Shown here piece after piece: positions 20,042-30,600 of a DNA stretch of 62,947 nucleotides (the first letter of the stretch is position 1; the number at the start of each line of letters is the position of its first letter). The DNA is from an uncultured Elusimicrobia bacterium (lineage in GTDB: Bacteria > Elusimicrobiota > Elusimicrobia > Elusimicrobiales > UBA9959). Made by a program: the position numbers and the translations under genes. The notes beneath the pieces are model-generated. The model saw nothing but the letters and a program-made list of their open reading frames with translations, was not told the origin of the DNA and did no database searches. Location of the stretch: assembly GCA_903879915.1 (NCBI GenBank), contig CAIRNJ010000058.1:1-62947 (forward strand), in the 5' to 3' direction.

Positions 20042-20096
20042 TACCGCCTCAATTAGTCCCGTTCATCGGGGGGTCCCGCAAGGGCAAGAGGCGGTA
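20042..20096. other. inverted repeat with two inner hairpins (possible structured RNA or weak terminator)
   Basis: A perfect 9-bp inverted repeat (TACCGCCTC at 20042-20050, GAGGCGGTA at 20088-20096) encloses two smaller hairpins: CCCG/CGGG at 20058-20070, and CCC-GCAA-GGG at 20075-20084, whose loop is GNRA-like on the plus strand. It lies between the regulator's stop and the start of the 5692-residue gene. There is no U-run on either side, so it is not a standard terminator. The rest of 19942-20099 holds no gene. Confidence 0.45.
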
Positions 20097-20099
20097 TCG

Positions 20100-21473
20100 T
20101 CATTTAGGCTTCTCCTCCACAAGCCAACTGCCGCCTTTAGCCGGACCCTCCCGGCGGATAACACCCTCCCGCCGGAGTTTTGCCAAATTCCACTCAACGC
20201 CTTTAACAGTTATACCCATTAAACGCGCAAGTTCCGGAGTAGTTAAACGGGGGTTTTCTCTTAACACCGCCATCATTTTCCCCCTAGTTTTCACCCTAGT
20301 TTTCACCCTAGTTTTCACCCTAGTTCCCGCAGTATCGGCTTTTAATGAAAATTTAGGCGCTCTGTAAAAAACTGCGTGGAAGAAAGTATCGGAGGTGAAC
20401 TCCGGCTCCTTAAGACCCGCTTCGCGCATCAAATCCCTCATCCGCTTTATTCCCGTCCCCATGCGCTCCACCTTTCCCATACGGTGGAAGATATCGGCTA
20501 TAAGCGGATTGCGCCTGAGAGACTCTTTGCCGAAACCGCCGGCCGCAACTCCCGGCAGCAGCCCGCCGGGGTTTGAGATGTCTACACGGTCGTCAAACAC
20601 ATTAATGTATATGCTTGTGCCGCGCATGCTATAATCGCGGTGAACCAACGCGTTGACAATAGCCTCCCGCAGCGCGTCGAGCGGCAATTCATACACTTCC
20701 CGACGGTTTATATATATCTCGCTGCGTACATTGAGGTGTTTTTTAAGAAATTCAAGAGCCTCGTTGAACTGGCTTAACAGATCGGCCCGGACATCCCTGC
20801 GGTCGTAGATATGCACTTTCTCCACGCCTTTAAACGCGGCCATGATGGTTTCGCAATGCGGAATATACTTGTTTATATCCTCGGCGAACATAAGCGCGCC
20901 AGCGTTGGTTATGCGGTTTTCCCGGCATACGCCAAGGCTGGAAAGGAACCGCGGCAGGTTAGCGCCGGTAACTTTAAGCGAGGTCCCGGCCTCCGCCAGG
21001 AATGTTTTGACCTTACCCAGGCGCACATCCGCCGGAGCGAAGCCGCCGCACGGCAGACTCTCGAAAAGTGTATCCGCGGAGGCCCGGAACATCAGCCGGA
21101 CCTCTTTTTGCGTCATTTTCTGCGTCATCCCGTCCAGCCGGCGGAAATAACCAGAAGAACAGCTGTAAGGCTTCTCCGCGCCCTCTGGAACTTTTATAAC
21201 CACCACATTGCCAACCCTGGATATGCCGGAAATTGATACATGCGGATCGCAGTTCCTGGCAAGTGCGGCTATTTCGGCTTTCATCCGGTTGGTAAGCTGT
21301 TCGCCTGTTATTTTTCCCTCGTCGTTCACCCCAAGCAGAATAACTCCGCCTTTGGAATTTGCAAAAGCAGTAATGTCGCGGTCAATTTTCGGAGTATACC
21401 GCTCCTTAAATTCAACCGTGAGGCCTTCGCCCTCGGCCAAAATAAATTTAAGCTGCTCACTGTCCATATTCAT
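20100..21473 (-). CDS. AlbA_2/Schlafen-type putative transcriptional regulator with HATPase_c_4 domain
   Basis: A 457-residue cytoplasmic protein. The N-terminal AlbA_2 (Schlafen-like) domain has the hallmark E-x-K-E with 'FANSKGGVILLGVND' (residues ~18-50). The middle HATPase_c_4 domain is marked by 'LREAIVNALVHRDY', 'VFDDRVDISNPGGL' and 'GTGIKRMRDLMREAG'. A linker of repeated TRVK units follows, then a winged helix (TTPELARLMGITVKGVEWNL) that probably binds DNA. ATG at 21473 is chosen because GGAG sits 6 bases upstream; a second ATG lies two codons in. Proteins of this architecture are usually annotated as ATP-binding transcriptional regulators. It sits between the two giant surface genes in the same orientation, so control of that block is possible but unproven. 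Confidence 0.9.
   Translation of the reverse strand: MNMDSEQLKFILAEGEGLTVEFKERYTPKIDRDITAFANSKGGVILLGVNDEGKITGEQLTNRMKAEIAALARNCDPHVSISGISRVGNVVVIKVPEGAEKPYSCSSGYFRRLDGMTQKMTQKEVRLMFRASADTLFESLPCGGFAPADVRLGKVKTFLAEAGTSLKVTGANLPRFLSSLGVCRENRITNAGALMFAEDINKYIPHCETIMAAFKGVEKVHIYDRRDVRADLLSQFNEALEFLKKHLNVRSEIYINRREVYELPLDALREAIVNALVHRDYSMRGTSIYINVFDDRVDISNPGGLLPGVAAGGFGKESLRRNPLIADIFHRMGKVERMGTGIKRMRDLMREAGLKEPEFTSDTFFHAVFYRAPKFSLKADTAGTRVKTRVKTRVKTRGKMMAVLRENPRLTTPELARLMGITVKGVEWNLAKLRREGVIRREGPAKGGSWLVEEKPK
20284..20325 (-). repeat. 12-bp tandem repeat in the regulator linker
   Basis: Three exact copies of a 12-bp unit (CTAGTTTTCACC on the plus strand) plus half a fourth encode TRVK-TRVK-TRVK between the ATPase-like domain and the winged helix. 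The unit is a multiple of three, so copy-number change by slippage would alter linker length without shifting the frame. Confidence 0.9.
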
Positions 21474-21576
21474 ATACTCTCCGCGTCTACCGCACCCGGC
21501 TGGGGCACTTACTACGCCCGTTACCTTTCAGACCGAAACAAATGCTGTATCACCAAATTTCCTGCCATTAGAAAAA

Positions 21577-21637
21577 GTAGCCTGTCCCCTTTTCCCTATT
21601 GCACCCAAGCCCTGGGAGTAAAGGGGCAAGGGGCTAC
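21577..21637. repeat. inverted repeat starting at the stop codon of the FGE-fold protein
   Basis: The arms GTAGCC-t-GTCCCCTTT (from 21577) and AAAGGGGCaaGGGGCTAC (to 21637) pair imperfectly over about 17 bases. A small inner palindrome (CCCAaGCCcTGGG, 21604-21616) sits in the loop. The right arm includes the TAG stop. There is no T-run as expected of a terminator. A hairpin close behind the variable region is typical of DGR targets, which is why it is recorded. The rest of 21474-21633 shows no gene. Confidence 0.55.
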
Positions 21638-24600
21638 TGCGTCCTAGCACCGCGCACGCCTACATCAACGTCACGAAAAACGAACGCCCAGCCAGCGGCG
21701 TAGCGGACGGAAATACGTGCGACCGCCGCGTTGCCGTCCCACGCGCCGCCGCGCACGCCGTAACCCGCACCTCCGGGCGCGGGCCATTCCGCCGGCCATG
21801 ATACCGTACCGGTACCATTTAAAGGCATACTGGTATACGCACTATTCAAGGTAAACTCCCACACATTACCGGCCAGATCAGCTATCCCCCACGGCGAAGC
21901 GCCCGTTTCAGCCGTTGTTCTGTATACATCACCGCTCATATACCGCCCCACATCCAGCACTTTTTGAGATATGCCGGCCACAAGATAGTTCAGGTAATTG
22001 CGGATATGTTTGCCGCCCTCATTGGGCGGGGTATAAGTTGCCGTTCCCGGCGCGGTGTCGCCCCAGGGGTAAGAACGCGCGTCAGGCGCTAAATCACGCC
22101 CGGCTTTCTCCCATTCCATCTCGGTGGGCGGACGCAGGCCGGCCCAGCTCATATAGCTCCAGGCGTCCGCTACCGACAGGTAGTTCTTGGCCGCGTTCTT
22201 ATCCACAGCCGCATATTTATTGGGATAGGTACCGGCGTTAGTTATATTATGGCCATAGTCAACCGTTGCCTCATGCCGCGCCGCGGCCGTGGACGAATGC
22301 ACCGTATTAAGGAACTCAGCGTACTGCCCTTGCGTTATTTCATAGCGGCCTATATAAAAACCGTTGTAGCCGTTGGGCCACCCCACCGGCGCGCCTGAGG
22401 GAAGATTATTAGTGCCGTCGCCGGTGGTTGTTCCCGGTCCGGTAATTGTGGTTTGTAACCCCCCGTTGTAGTTGGAAGGCGTATCATAGTTGATATTGTC
22501 ACTGCCGCCGCTGCTATACACAAAACTGCCGGCCGGCACTTTCACCATAGATATAGCGAACACCTTCACCTGCGCGTTGGCGGCGCTCACGCCGTCCGCG
22601 GCGTAATTCCACACTACGCTGGCCGTGGCCTGCCAGAGAGCGTAATTCACCAGATGGTTCACGAACGCGCCTTTTTTGTCGGAGGCTATCAGCAGCGCGC
22701 CGCCTTCCCCCACCCCGCCGCCGTTGGCCAGCGTGGCGTGGTTCCAGGTGCCGTCCGCCCCGGCCTGCGTGGAGAATTTAACGAATATCCAGTCGGCCGT
22801 ATTATAATTTCCGCCGCCAGGAGAAGTGCCGGTGGAAACATTGTTCTCTCTTATATTGAAATTCACCTTAACGCCCAGGCCCGTGGCGCCGGAAAGCGAA
22901 ACGTCCGTAACGGCCAGGTTGTTCACCGGCGCCTCGGCGGCGGCCTCGCCCGTAGTGAAGGAGGCCGTGGGCGACCAGTCCCCGAAATAGCTGATGTCGG
23001 TGGTTTTGGCGCGTACGCGCCAGTAATACGGCGTGTTGGCGCTCAGCCGGAAAGCGCCCGTGCTGTAGAACACGAAAGTGGCGGTACTGTTGTATAAGTA
23101 AGCGTCGCTCGATATAGAAACAACTCCGTCCTGCCCGCTGAACGCGCCCGAGCTGGGGAACAGCTGCGCCGAGCTCTGGTCAAAGTCGTAAAGCGGCGCA
23201 TCGCCCTGTGAATCCATAGTGAGCTGCGTATCCACCTGGTAGTTATATTGCACCGCCGAAGCCGCGTCGGGAGTTTTTACGTGCAGCCCCGGGCTCTGCG
23301 GAACGCCGGCCGCCGTATCCGGCGGCGCCAGCAGCAGCGGAATAGCCGCCAGCGCGTCCGCCCAGTTCACTTTCAAGCCGGGGTCATAGTCGCGGGCCTC
23401 GCCCCACATGGGGCCCAAAGACGCTACGGTCTTCCGGAATACGGGGGCCAGTAAGGCGTCGCTCCCGGCCACGCGCACGTTATAAGCGGAGGTGTAGCCA
23501 TCCGAGGGGCCGAAGGTTACATCGTAGAAAGTAGCGCCCGAGGCAAGGCTGCGCGCCGTAATATAGGTATTAGTGCCGGCGGCAAAACCCAGGTAGTCAA
23601 AGGTGGAAGAAGAAATAGCCACGCCGGCCGAACCGGACAACTGTATGCCGTCCTGGTCCATATGCGTGAACGAGGAGTGTTCGGCCGTGAACGCGCCGGA
23701 GTCCACGAAAGTATAATAGGTGGAACCCGCGTTCAGCCAGTCTATCAGGGTATGGGCCGTGCCGTCGTCCTTACCGCGAAGGACTATGCCGCCCGTCGAC
23801 GCCACCTCAAGTTTTGAACGGCCGCTGTTATAGGTAGAGGCCGCGGGCCCGAACAGCAGCTTCTTCTGCACATTGGTGTCGCTGGAAGCGGCAATAGTCA
23901 CAAAATCCAGCATATCTCCCGCGTTGCGCGTGCCGCCGGGATTGAGCGTGAACGAAACTTTGCCGCTGCTGAAGCCGCAGGCGCCCGGGCAGGTGAACGG
24001 CGAACCGATAACGCCCGAGGACGACCCCGTAACGGTCCAGGAGTTGCCGCCGGTATGTTTAACCGTTATAAGTTCCGAGAGCGCCGCGCCGTCGCCGGTT
24101 ACAACGTTCGTGATGGAATGCTCCGTGCCCCGCATCAGCCTGGGCGCGGTATTGGTGGAAACATACAGCCGCTGCGAGTAATCCAGCGCAAGGGTGGAGC
24201 CCGCCAGCTGGTAATTGCCCCAGATACGCACCGTGCCGGAATCCATCCCGGCGTCGAACACCTGGTTATAAGAAATAAGCGAAGCCCCGGGCACATCAAG
24301 GCCGGCATTCCCTATCCCCACGGAAGGGTTCACGCGCACGCCTTTCAAGATCATAGTCTCGGCACTGCCTCCGGGCACAAGGTATATCTCGGCGATTGTA
24401 TTCTTTAAACTTACGCCGGCTGCGTTATACCCCATATTTCCGTCAATAAAGGTATTGCCGGATGAATTACTGGCGTAAACACCGTAGAAATTGGAGTAGA
24501 TATTGTTCCCGCTCACTGTGTTGTTGGAAGCATTATCCAACTCCATACCCAGGGCTGAATTGAGATAAAAGCTATTCCCGGTCAGGGTGTTGTTGAAAGT

Positions 24601-27600
24601 ATTCCAGAGAAAAATACCGTCATTCGAATTGGAGTAGGCATTATTCCCGGTCAGGGTGTTGTTGGAGCCGGTGAGGTACATTCCGTTCTGTGAATTGGAG
24701 TATAAATTGTTCCCGGTCAAGGTGTTGTTGGAGGAATTACTGAGGGAAACACCCTCGCTTGTATTTGAGTAAGCATAATTCCCGGTCAGGGTGTTGTTGG
24801 AGGAACTGTTGAGGAAAATCCCGGCGTTCGCATTGGAGCAGGAATTGTTCCCGATCAGGATGTTATTATCGGAAGCGGCATTAAGTTGAATGCCCCGGGT
24901 TGAATTGGAGTATAAATTATTCCCGGTCAGGGTGTTATTGGAAGAGGCGTTGAGGAATATCCCGTAGAGCCCGTTGCGTATGGTCGAACTTGAAATTGAG
25001 CCATGCGTCAGGGCGCCGTCAAAGGTTATGCCGTATTTTTCGGTGCCGCCGGCGCCGTTGCCGAAATAAGCGAATTCGCCGTAGGCAAGCGCGAAGCTGG
25101 TGGTGTTCCGGGCAAGATTTTGTATATACGCGTTATCTGTGTCACCGGATGTTCCCAGGGACCGCACCAGCACATTGCGCGTAAGATTACCCACTATAAT
25201 GGGGCTGGTGGAAGATAGCGTCCGGGCCGTGCCCAGCGGCTCTGCGGCCGACCAACTGACGGTGTTTGCCCCCCCGGTATGGTCCACGCTCGTAATAGTG
25301 CGGCTTGAGGTGGTTTCATTACCCCACCCGGAGGTAGGACCTATGGTAATAACGTCACCCGCCTGCCAGCCGTAGGTGGAGGTGGAGCCGTAAACCGTCA
25401 GACTGTTAGCCCCCGCCAGGATATTTGCACTGGCGAAAGCGTACGGCGTTTTAGTTGATCCGCGCACGGTAAAGTTACCGCCGTTGTTGACTATCAGGCC
25501 GTACTGCCCGGCATAAGTGCCCGAGGCCAGCACCAGGTGGGCAATGAGCCCCTCCGGAATGGTGCTGTCCTCCGTGCCGTAATCCAGCGTGCCGCCGAAG
25601 TTCACGTAAATATCGCCCCCCGTCAAAGTCCAACTCGAGCTCGCCGCCCGGCTGGCCTTCAGAGTGCCGTTAATGGTGGTGGTGGACGAGGCCGCCGTCA
25701 TAATGTCCATGGTCACGGTATGCCCGGCGGTTATCGTTACCGGGTCGTTGGCCGTGGGAACCGCACCGGTATCCCAGGTATCCACGGCGGACCAGTCGCC
25801 GGTCTGCACGCTGACGACCGGCCACTCCACGTAGCCCAGCGGGTCGTTCTCGTGCGCCGCGCCGGCCTTCCCGCCCGAGGCAGCCCTCATGCTCAACCGC
25901 GAACCCGGGCCCAGGGCACTGCCGTTCACGTTCACTGCTATATCCGCGTAGTCAAACCCTATGCGGGTAAAGGTAGAGACAAAAGTGCCGCCCAGGAAAT
26001 TTATAGCCGTGGCGCCGTACGTAAGGTCCTGGAAGGCCATGCTGGTAATGGAAAGCGCGGCCCCCGTGTTCTGCGCGGCTATGTTCAGGCCGTATGCCCC
26101 GCCGGCAATGGCATCTGAAGAAAGCTCAATAACGCCGGAATTATCCTTATCCAGGTAAATGCCCGCGCCCTGCGCGCCGCCCGCCACGGTGCTGGAAGAA
26201 AGTGTTAAGTTGCGGCTGCCGCCGGCCAGCCACAGACCCGAGCCGTAAGAATAGTTGGAGACCAGCATGCTGTCGCCAAGTATGGCGCCCGTGGATGCGA
26301 ATACATAGACCGCGGTGGAGCCCTGTATATAGTTAGTAACGGCGGTATTGGTGGAGGCCTGGTTGAAGTAAAGCCCGGCGCCGGCCGCGCCGGTCACGGT
26401 GCTGAAACTGAGCTCGTTGAATTTGGACGCGGCGCCGGCGAAGACCGCGCCGTAATAGCCGGAGAAAAAGCTGTTCTTCGCGGTATTGTAAGCGCCGCTG
26501 CTGTAAAAACCGAAATACCGCGCGCTGTACGCCATGCTGGTGAAAGTGCTGAAACTTATCTCGTTATAACTGGAGGCGGCGTCCATGGAAACGCCGTTGG
26601 CGCCGCTCATTATAACCTCGCTGATTCTGGTGTTGGAGGCGCCCACCAGGGCGATATGAATTGTTGCGCTGGAGCCGTTCGTGGCGCCTGTGCCGGGCGT
26701 ACCGCCGCGGATAGCGAACGGGGTCTGCTCTAGGCTGTTCCCCGAGCCCTGCACATATACCGCGTAGGCTTTGCCGCCGGGGCTGACATTGACGCCGCCC
26801 TCGCCCGCGCTGCCGCCGCCGGCGCTGCTGCCGCCGCCGCCATTGCCGGCGGTACCGCCGGTTATGGTAAAGGAACTCTGCTGGACCTTGTTATTAGCGC
26901 CTTTAAGATAGACCGCGCAAAAATCCCCTCCGACGCCGTTGCTGAAGCTGCTGCTGCCACCGCCGCCGCCCGCGCTGCCGCCGCCGCCGCCGTCGTAAAT
27001 GCCGTTGCCTCCGTTCCCGCCGGTTAGCGTAAAAGTGCTGTTGCTGACGGTATTGTTCGAACCCTGGATATATACCACGTAGGCGCTGCCGCCGTAATTG
27101 TTGACGCCGCTGGCGCCGCCGCCGCCGCCGCCGCCGCCGCTGCCGCCGCCGCCGGCCATGTTGCTAGAAACGGAACCGCCGGAGCCGGTTGCCGAAACCC
27201 TGAGCCCTGAAAGCGCATTGGCGTCGCTGTTCAGCAGGTACACTACATACGCGCTGCCGCCGCGGCTGTAGTTGGCATTGGAGGAGCCGCCGCCGCCGCC
27301 GAAAGCCGCGCCGCCGCCGCCGCCGCCGTTGCCGTTGCCGCCGTTGCCGCTGGCCGAAACAGTGATACCGGAGAGCGTATTGGAAGAACTGTTGGCCAGA
27401 TACAGCATATAAGCGCTGCCGCCGGCTCTCGCGCTGGTGCCGCCGCCGCCGCTGCCGCCGCCGCCCCCGCCGGAGCCGAAGCTGGTAAAATTAGCGCCGT
27501 TGCCTTTTGCCGTGATAGTGAGCAGGGAAAGCGTGTTGGAAGAACTGTTGGCCAGGTACAAGGCGTAAGCGCTGCCGCCGTCGCTGTACTGTTCCGCGCC

Positions 27601-30600
27601 GCCGCCGCCCCCCCCGCCGCCATAGCCGCCAATATCGCTGCTATACCGGCCGCCGCCGCCGCCGCCGGGGAGAATGACCGTGGACGACAGTTTATTGCCG
27701 GAGCCCCCCGAGATATAGACGCCGTACGCCGCGCCGCCGTTGGTCGTAGCGGTAGGCGTATTCCCATTCCCACCCGTTATCGTGCTCAGCGAAACCTCGT
27801 TATTGCCGCCGTATATAGCCAGCACAGTAGCGGACAAGGTTGCAGCACCGTACGGGGTGGTTTTATACCCGTTATTGGTGATTGAACTTTGAACCACGCT
27901 ATTATTGGAGCCGGACAGGATAAGCGCGTAAGGAGAATAGGCCACTGACACCGTTGACCCGCTGATAGCGGTGAAGCTCGATACCCATACCCCGGCCACG
28001 CCAACGGTGCTCCCGCCGATTATCGCCACCGAGCTTAACTGCGCGTACGCGGAAGAAGCGTAGATGGCGTACGACGGCGTATTCGTGGAAATAATATTTA
28101 TCCCCTGCACGGTAACGCTGTCGTTCAGCAGCTGGAACGCGGCGGTGGATGCGGCAGGCGGATTCACCACCGGCGCCGAGCTGACGAAAGTTGGGTCGGC
28201 CATTATTATCAGCCGGTTGCCGTCATTCGTGAACCCTTGCACCGTAACCTGCTCGGAATAAGTCTCCGTGTCGCGTATGACCACACAGGTGGTGGTGCTT
28301 AAAGAAACCGGCAGCGCATTAACCGCGGCCTGGATGGAGTTGAAAAGCGTTAAACCTTTTTTTCCGACACTCGCCGCCACCCCGCACCCGGCGGGCAGCG
28401 CGAAAGTGTCCCCCAGGATCGCGTAAGGCCCGGCTCTTCTGACATTGCCGGCCATATCCGAGACCGTGAAGATCACCTGGTTGGTGGCGCCGCAGGGTGT
28501 TGCCCCGTTGCAGGTCTGCGTATTGGTGGACTGCGCAAGGTTAAGCGAAGCCGACAGGGTCTGCGCCGAGGTTGTGCCGTCGGCACCGGTAAGGCTTGCG
28601 GTAGAGGGCGCCATTTCCGCCGCCTTGCCGTTGGGGTAGGTTCCCGCGTATAACTTGCCGTTGTAACCGGCCAGCGAGAACACATAGGACGCCCCCGTTA
28701 TTACCGCCTTGCCGCCGTTGGCGGCGTTCCAGGTTTCCCCGTCGAATACGGCCGCCTTGCCGCCGGGATCGGTTCCCGCGTATAGCTGGCCGTTGTAAAC
28801 CGCCAGCGCCCGCACATTGGACGCCCCCGGAACCACCGCGTTGCCGCTGTTAGCAACGCTCCAGGCCGCCCCGTTAAATACGGCCGCTTTGCCGAGATCT
28901 GTTCCCGCGTATAATTTGCCGTTGTAAACCGTAAGCGCCCGCACATACGACGCCCCCGCAACCACCGCGGTGCCGCCGTTAGAGGCGCTCCAGTTCACTC
29001 CGTCGAAAGCGGCAACCTTCGCTTCGGGTTCGGTTCCCGCGTATAGCTTGCCGTTGTAAACCGCCAGCGACAGCACCTCCGTCCCCCCCGCCACCACCTC
29101 GCTGCCGCCGTTAGAGGCGCTCCAGGGTGTCCCGTCGAACACGGCCACTTTGCAGCCGGGATAGGTTCCCGCGTATAACTTGCCGTTGTAAACCGCAAGC
29201 GAATTTACATTCGTCTCCCCCCCGATCACAGCGCTGCCGCTGTTAGCCGCGCTCCAGGCGGTTCCGTTAAATACGGCCACCTTGCCGTCGGGGCTGGTTC
29301 CCGCGTACAGCTTGCCGTTGTACACAGCGAGAGAAAGCACACTGTCCGCCCCCGAGATTACCTGGCCGCCGTCGCTCCAGGAGGCTCCATCAAATACAGC
29401 CACCTTGCCGCCGGGATTGGTTCCCGCGTATAACTTGCCGTTGTACGCAGCAAGCGAAACCACATAGTTTTCGTTCGCGATCAGCTGATTGCCGTTGTTT
29501 GACCCCGCCCAGCCGGCGCCCTCCAGCCAGTTAGCCCCGGCCGTGGTGGTGTATTTTACGCTGAACCCGCCGGTAAGGCCGCCCCAGTCGTGCCCGTCGC
29601 CGCCGCCCCGCAGCGCCGAAGTTGAAACCGCAAGCCCGGCAGCCAAGTCCTGCACCGTTATCTGCGCCGTAACTCCCGGGGCAAGATCCAGGAACTGCCC
29701 CTCGTTGAACGACCCGCCGGTGGAGTTCAGAACCTTAAACCCTGAAGCGGCCGGGCTTGAATAATCCGTGATAAAAGAGAAAATTGAAGACCACGGGCTG
29801 GCATCTGAGGTTAAGCCATCGACAGTTTTAACGCGCCAGTAATAAACCGCGCCCTGCGCAAGCGTGACCGTTGAAATATAAGCCGCGTCAACCGTGACAG
29901 CGGCAGTGTTCGCCACTACCGCCGGCGTGGACACGTTTATGACAATATTGCCCGCGCTGAAATCCGCATCGCCATTTGAAACCTGCAGAACAAAATATGA
30001 ATTAGCGCCAAGCTGGCTGACCGTGGTAGTGCTTGGCCCGGTCCAGGTGAAATTGGGATCAAGAGCTACTGCCGCCTGGTCCGGAGGGAACTCCGGGATT
30101 GAAACCGCCACGAATATTTGGCTTCCAGACCATTCCACATAGCTGTGAGTATCGTTTGCATAAACGGGGCCGGCCCTGGAACCAGAATAATCGCGCATGG
30201 TTATGCGCGAGCCGGTGGTCAGCGGACTGGCATTCACGTTTATGGCTATATTGGAGGTGCTGAACGCTACCCCGGTAAAGGTTGAAACAAAATTCCCGCC
30301 CAGGAAATTGATGGCCGTGGCGCCGGGGGTCATGCTTTGGAAGGTGATACTGCTAATTGAAAGCGCCGCCCCAGCCGCCTGCGTAGCGATATTCACGCCA
30401 TATTTTCCGCCGGTTATGGTGTTGGAAGAAAGGTTAATAACGCCGGAATTATTCTCGTCGAGAAAAATACCCGCGCCTTGTGTGCCGCCGCTAAAGCTAC
30501 TAGTGGAAACCATCAGGTTCATACTGCCACCGGCAAACCCGAGGCCATAACCCGCGGTGTTAGTAGCCACAAATACGCTCCCGCCGATAATTGTACCGGT

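Noticed and set aside
21634-22570. C-terminal domain as an active formylglycine-generating enzyme
   Set aside because: The cysteine of the active site is replaced by Ala and no sulfatase is linked; a binding fold is more likely.
26770-27720. GCC/CCG-rich runs as a GC-rich structural or regulatory element
   Set aside because: They are simply Gly codons (GGC/GGN) of the Gly-rich part of the 4657-residue protein on the minus strand.
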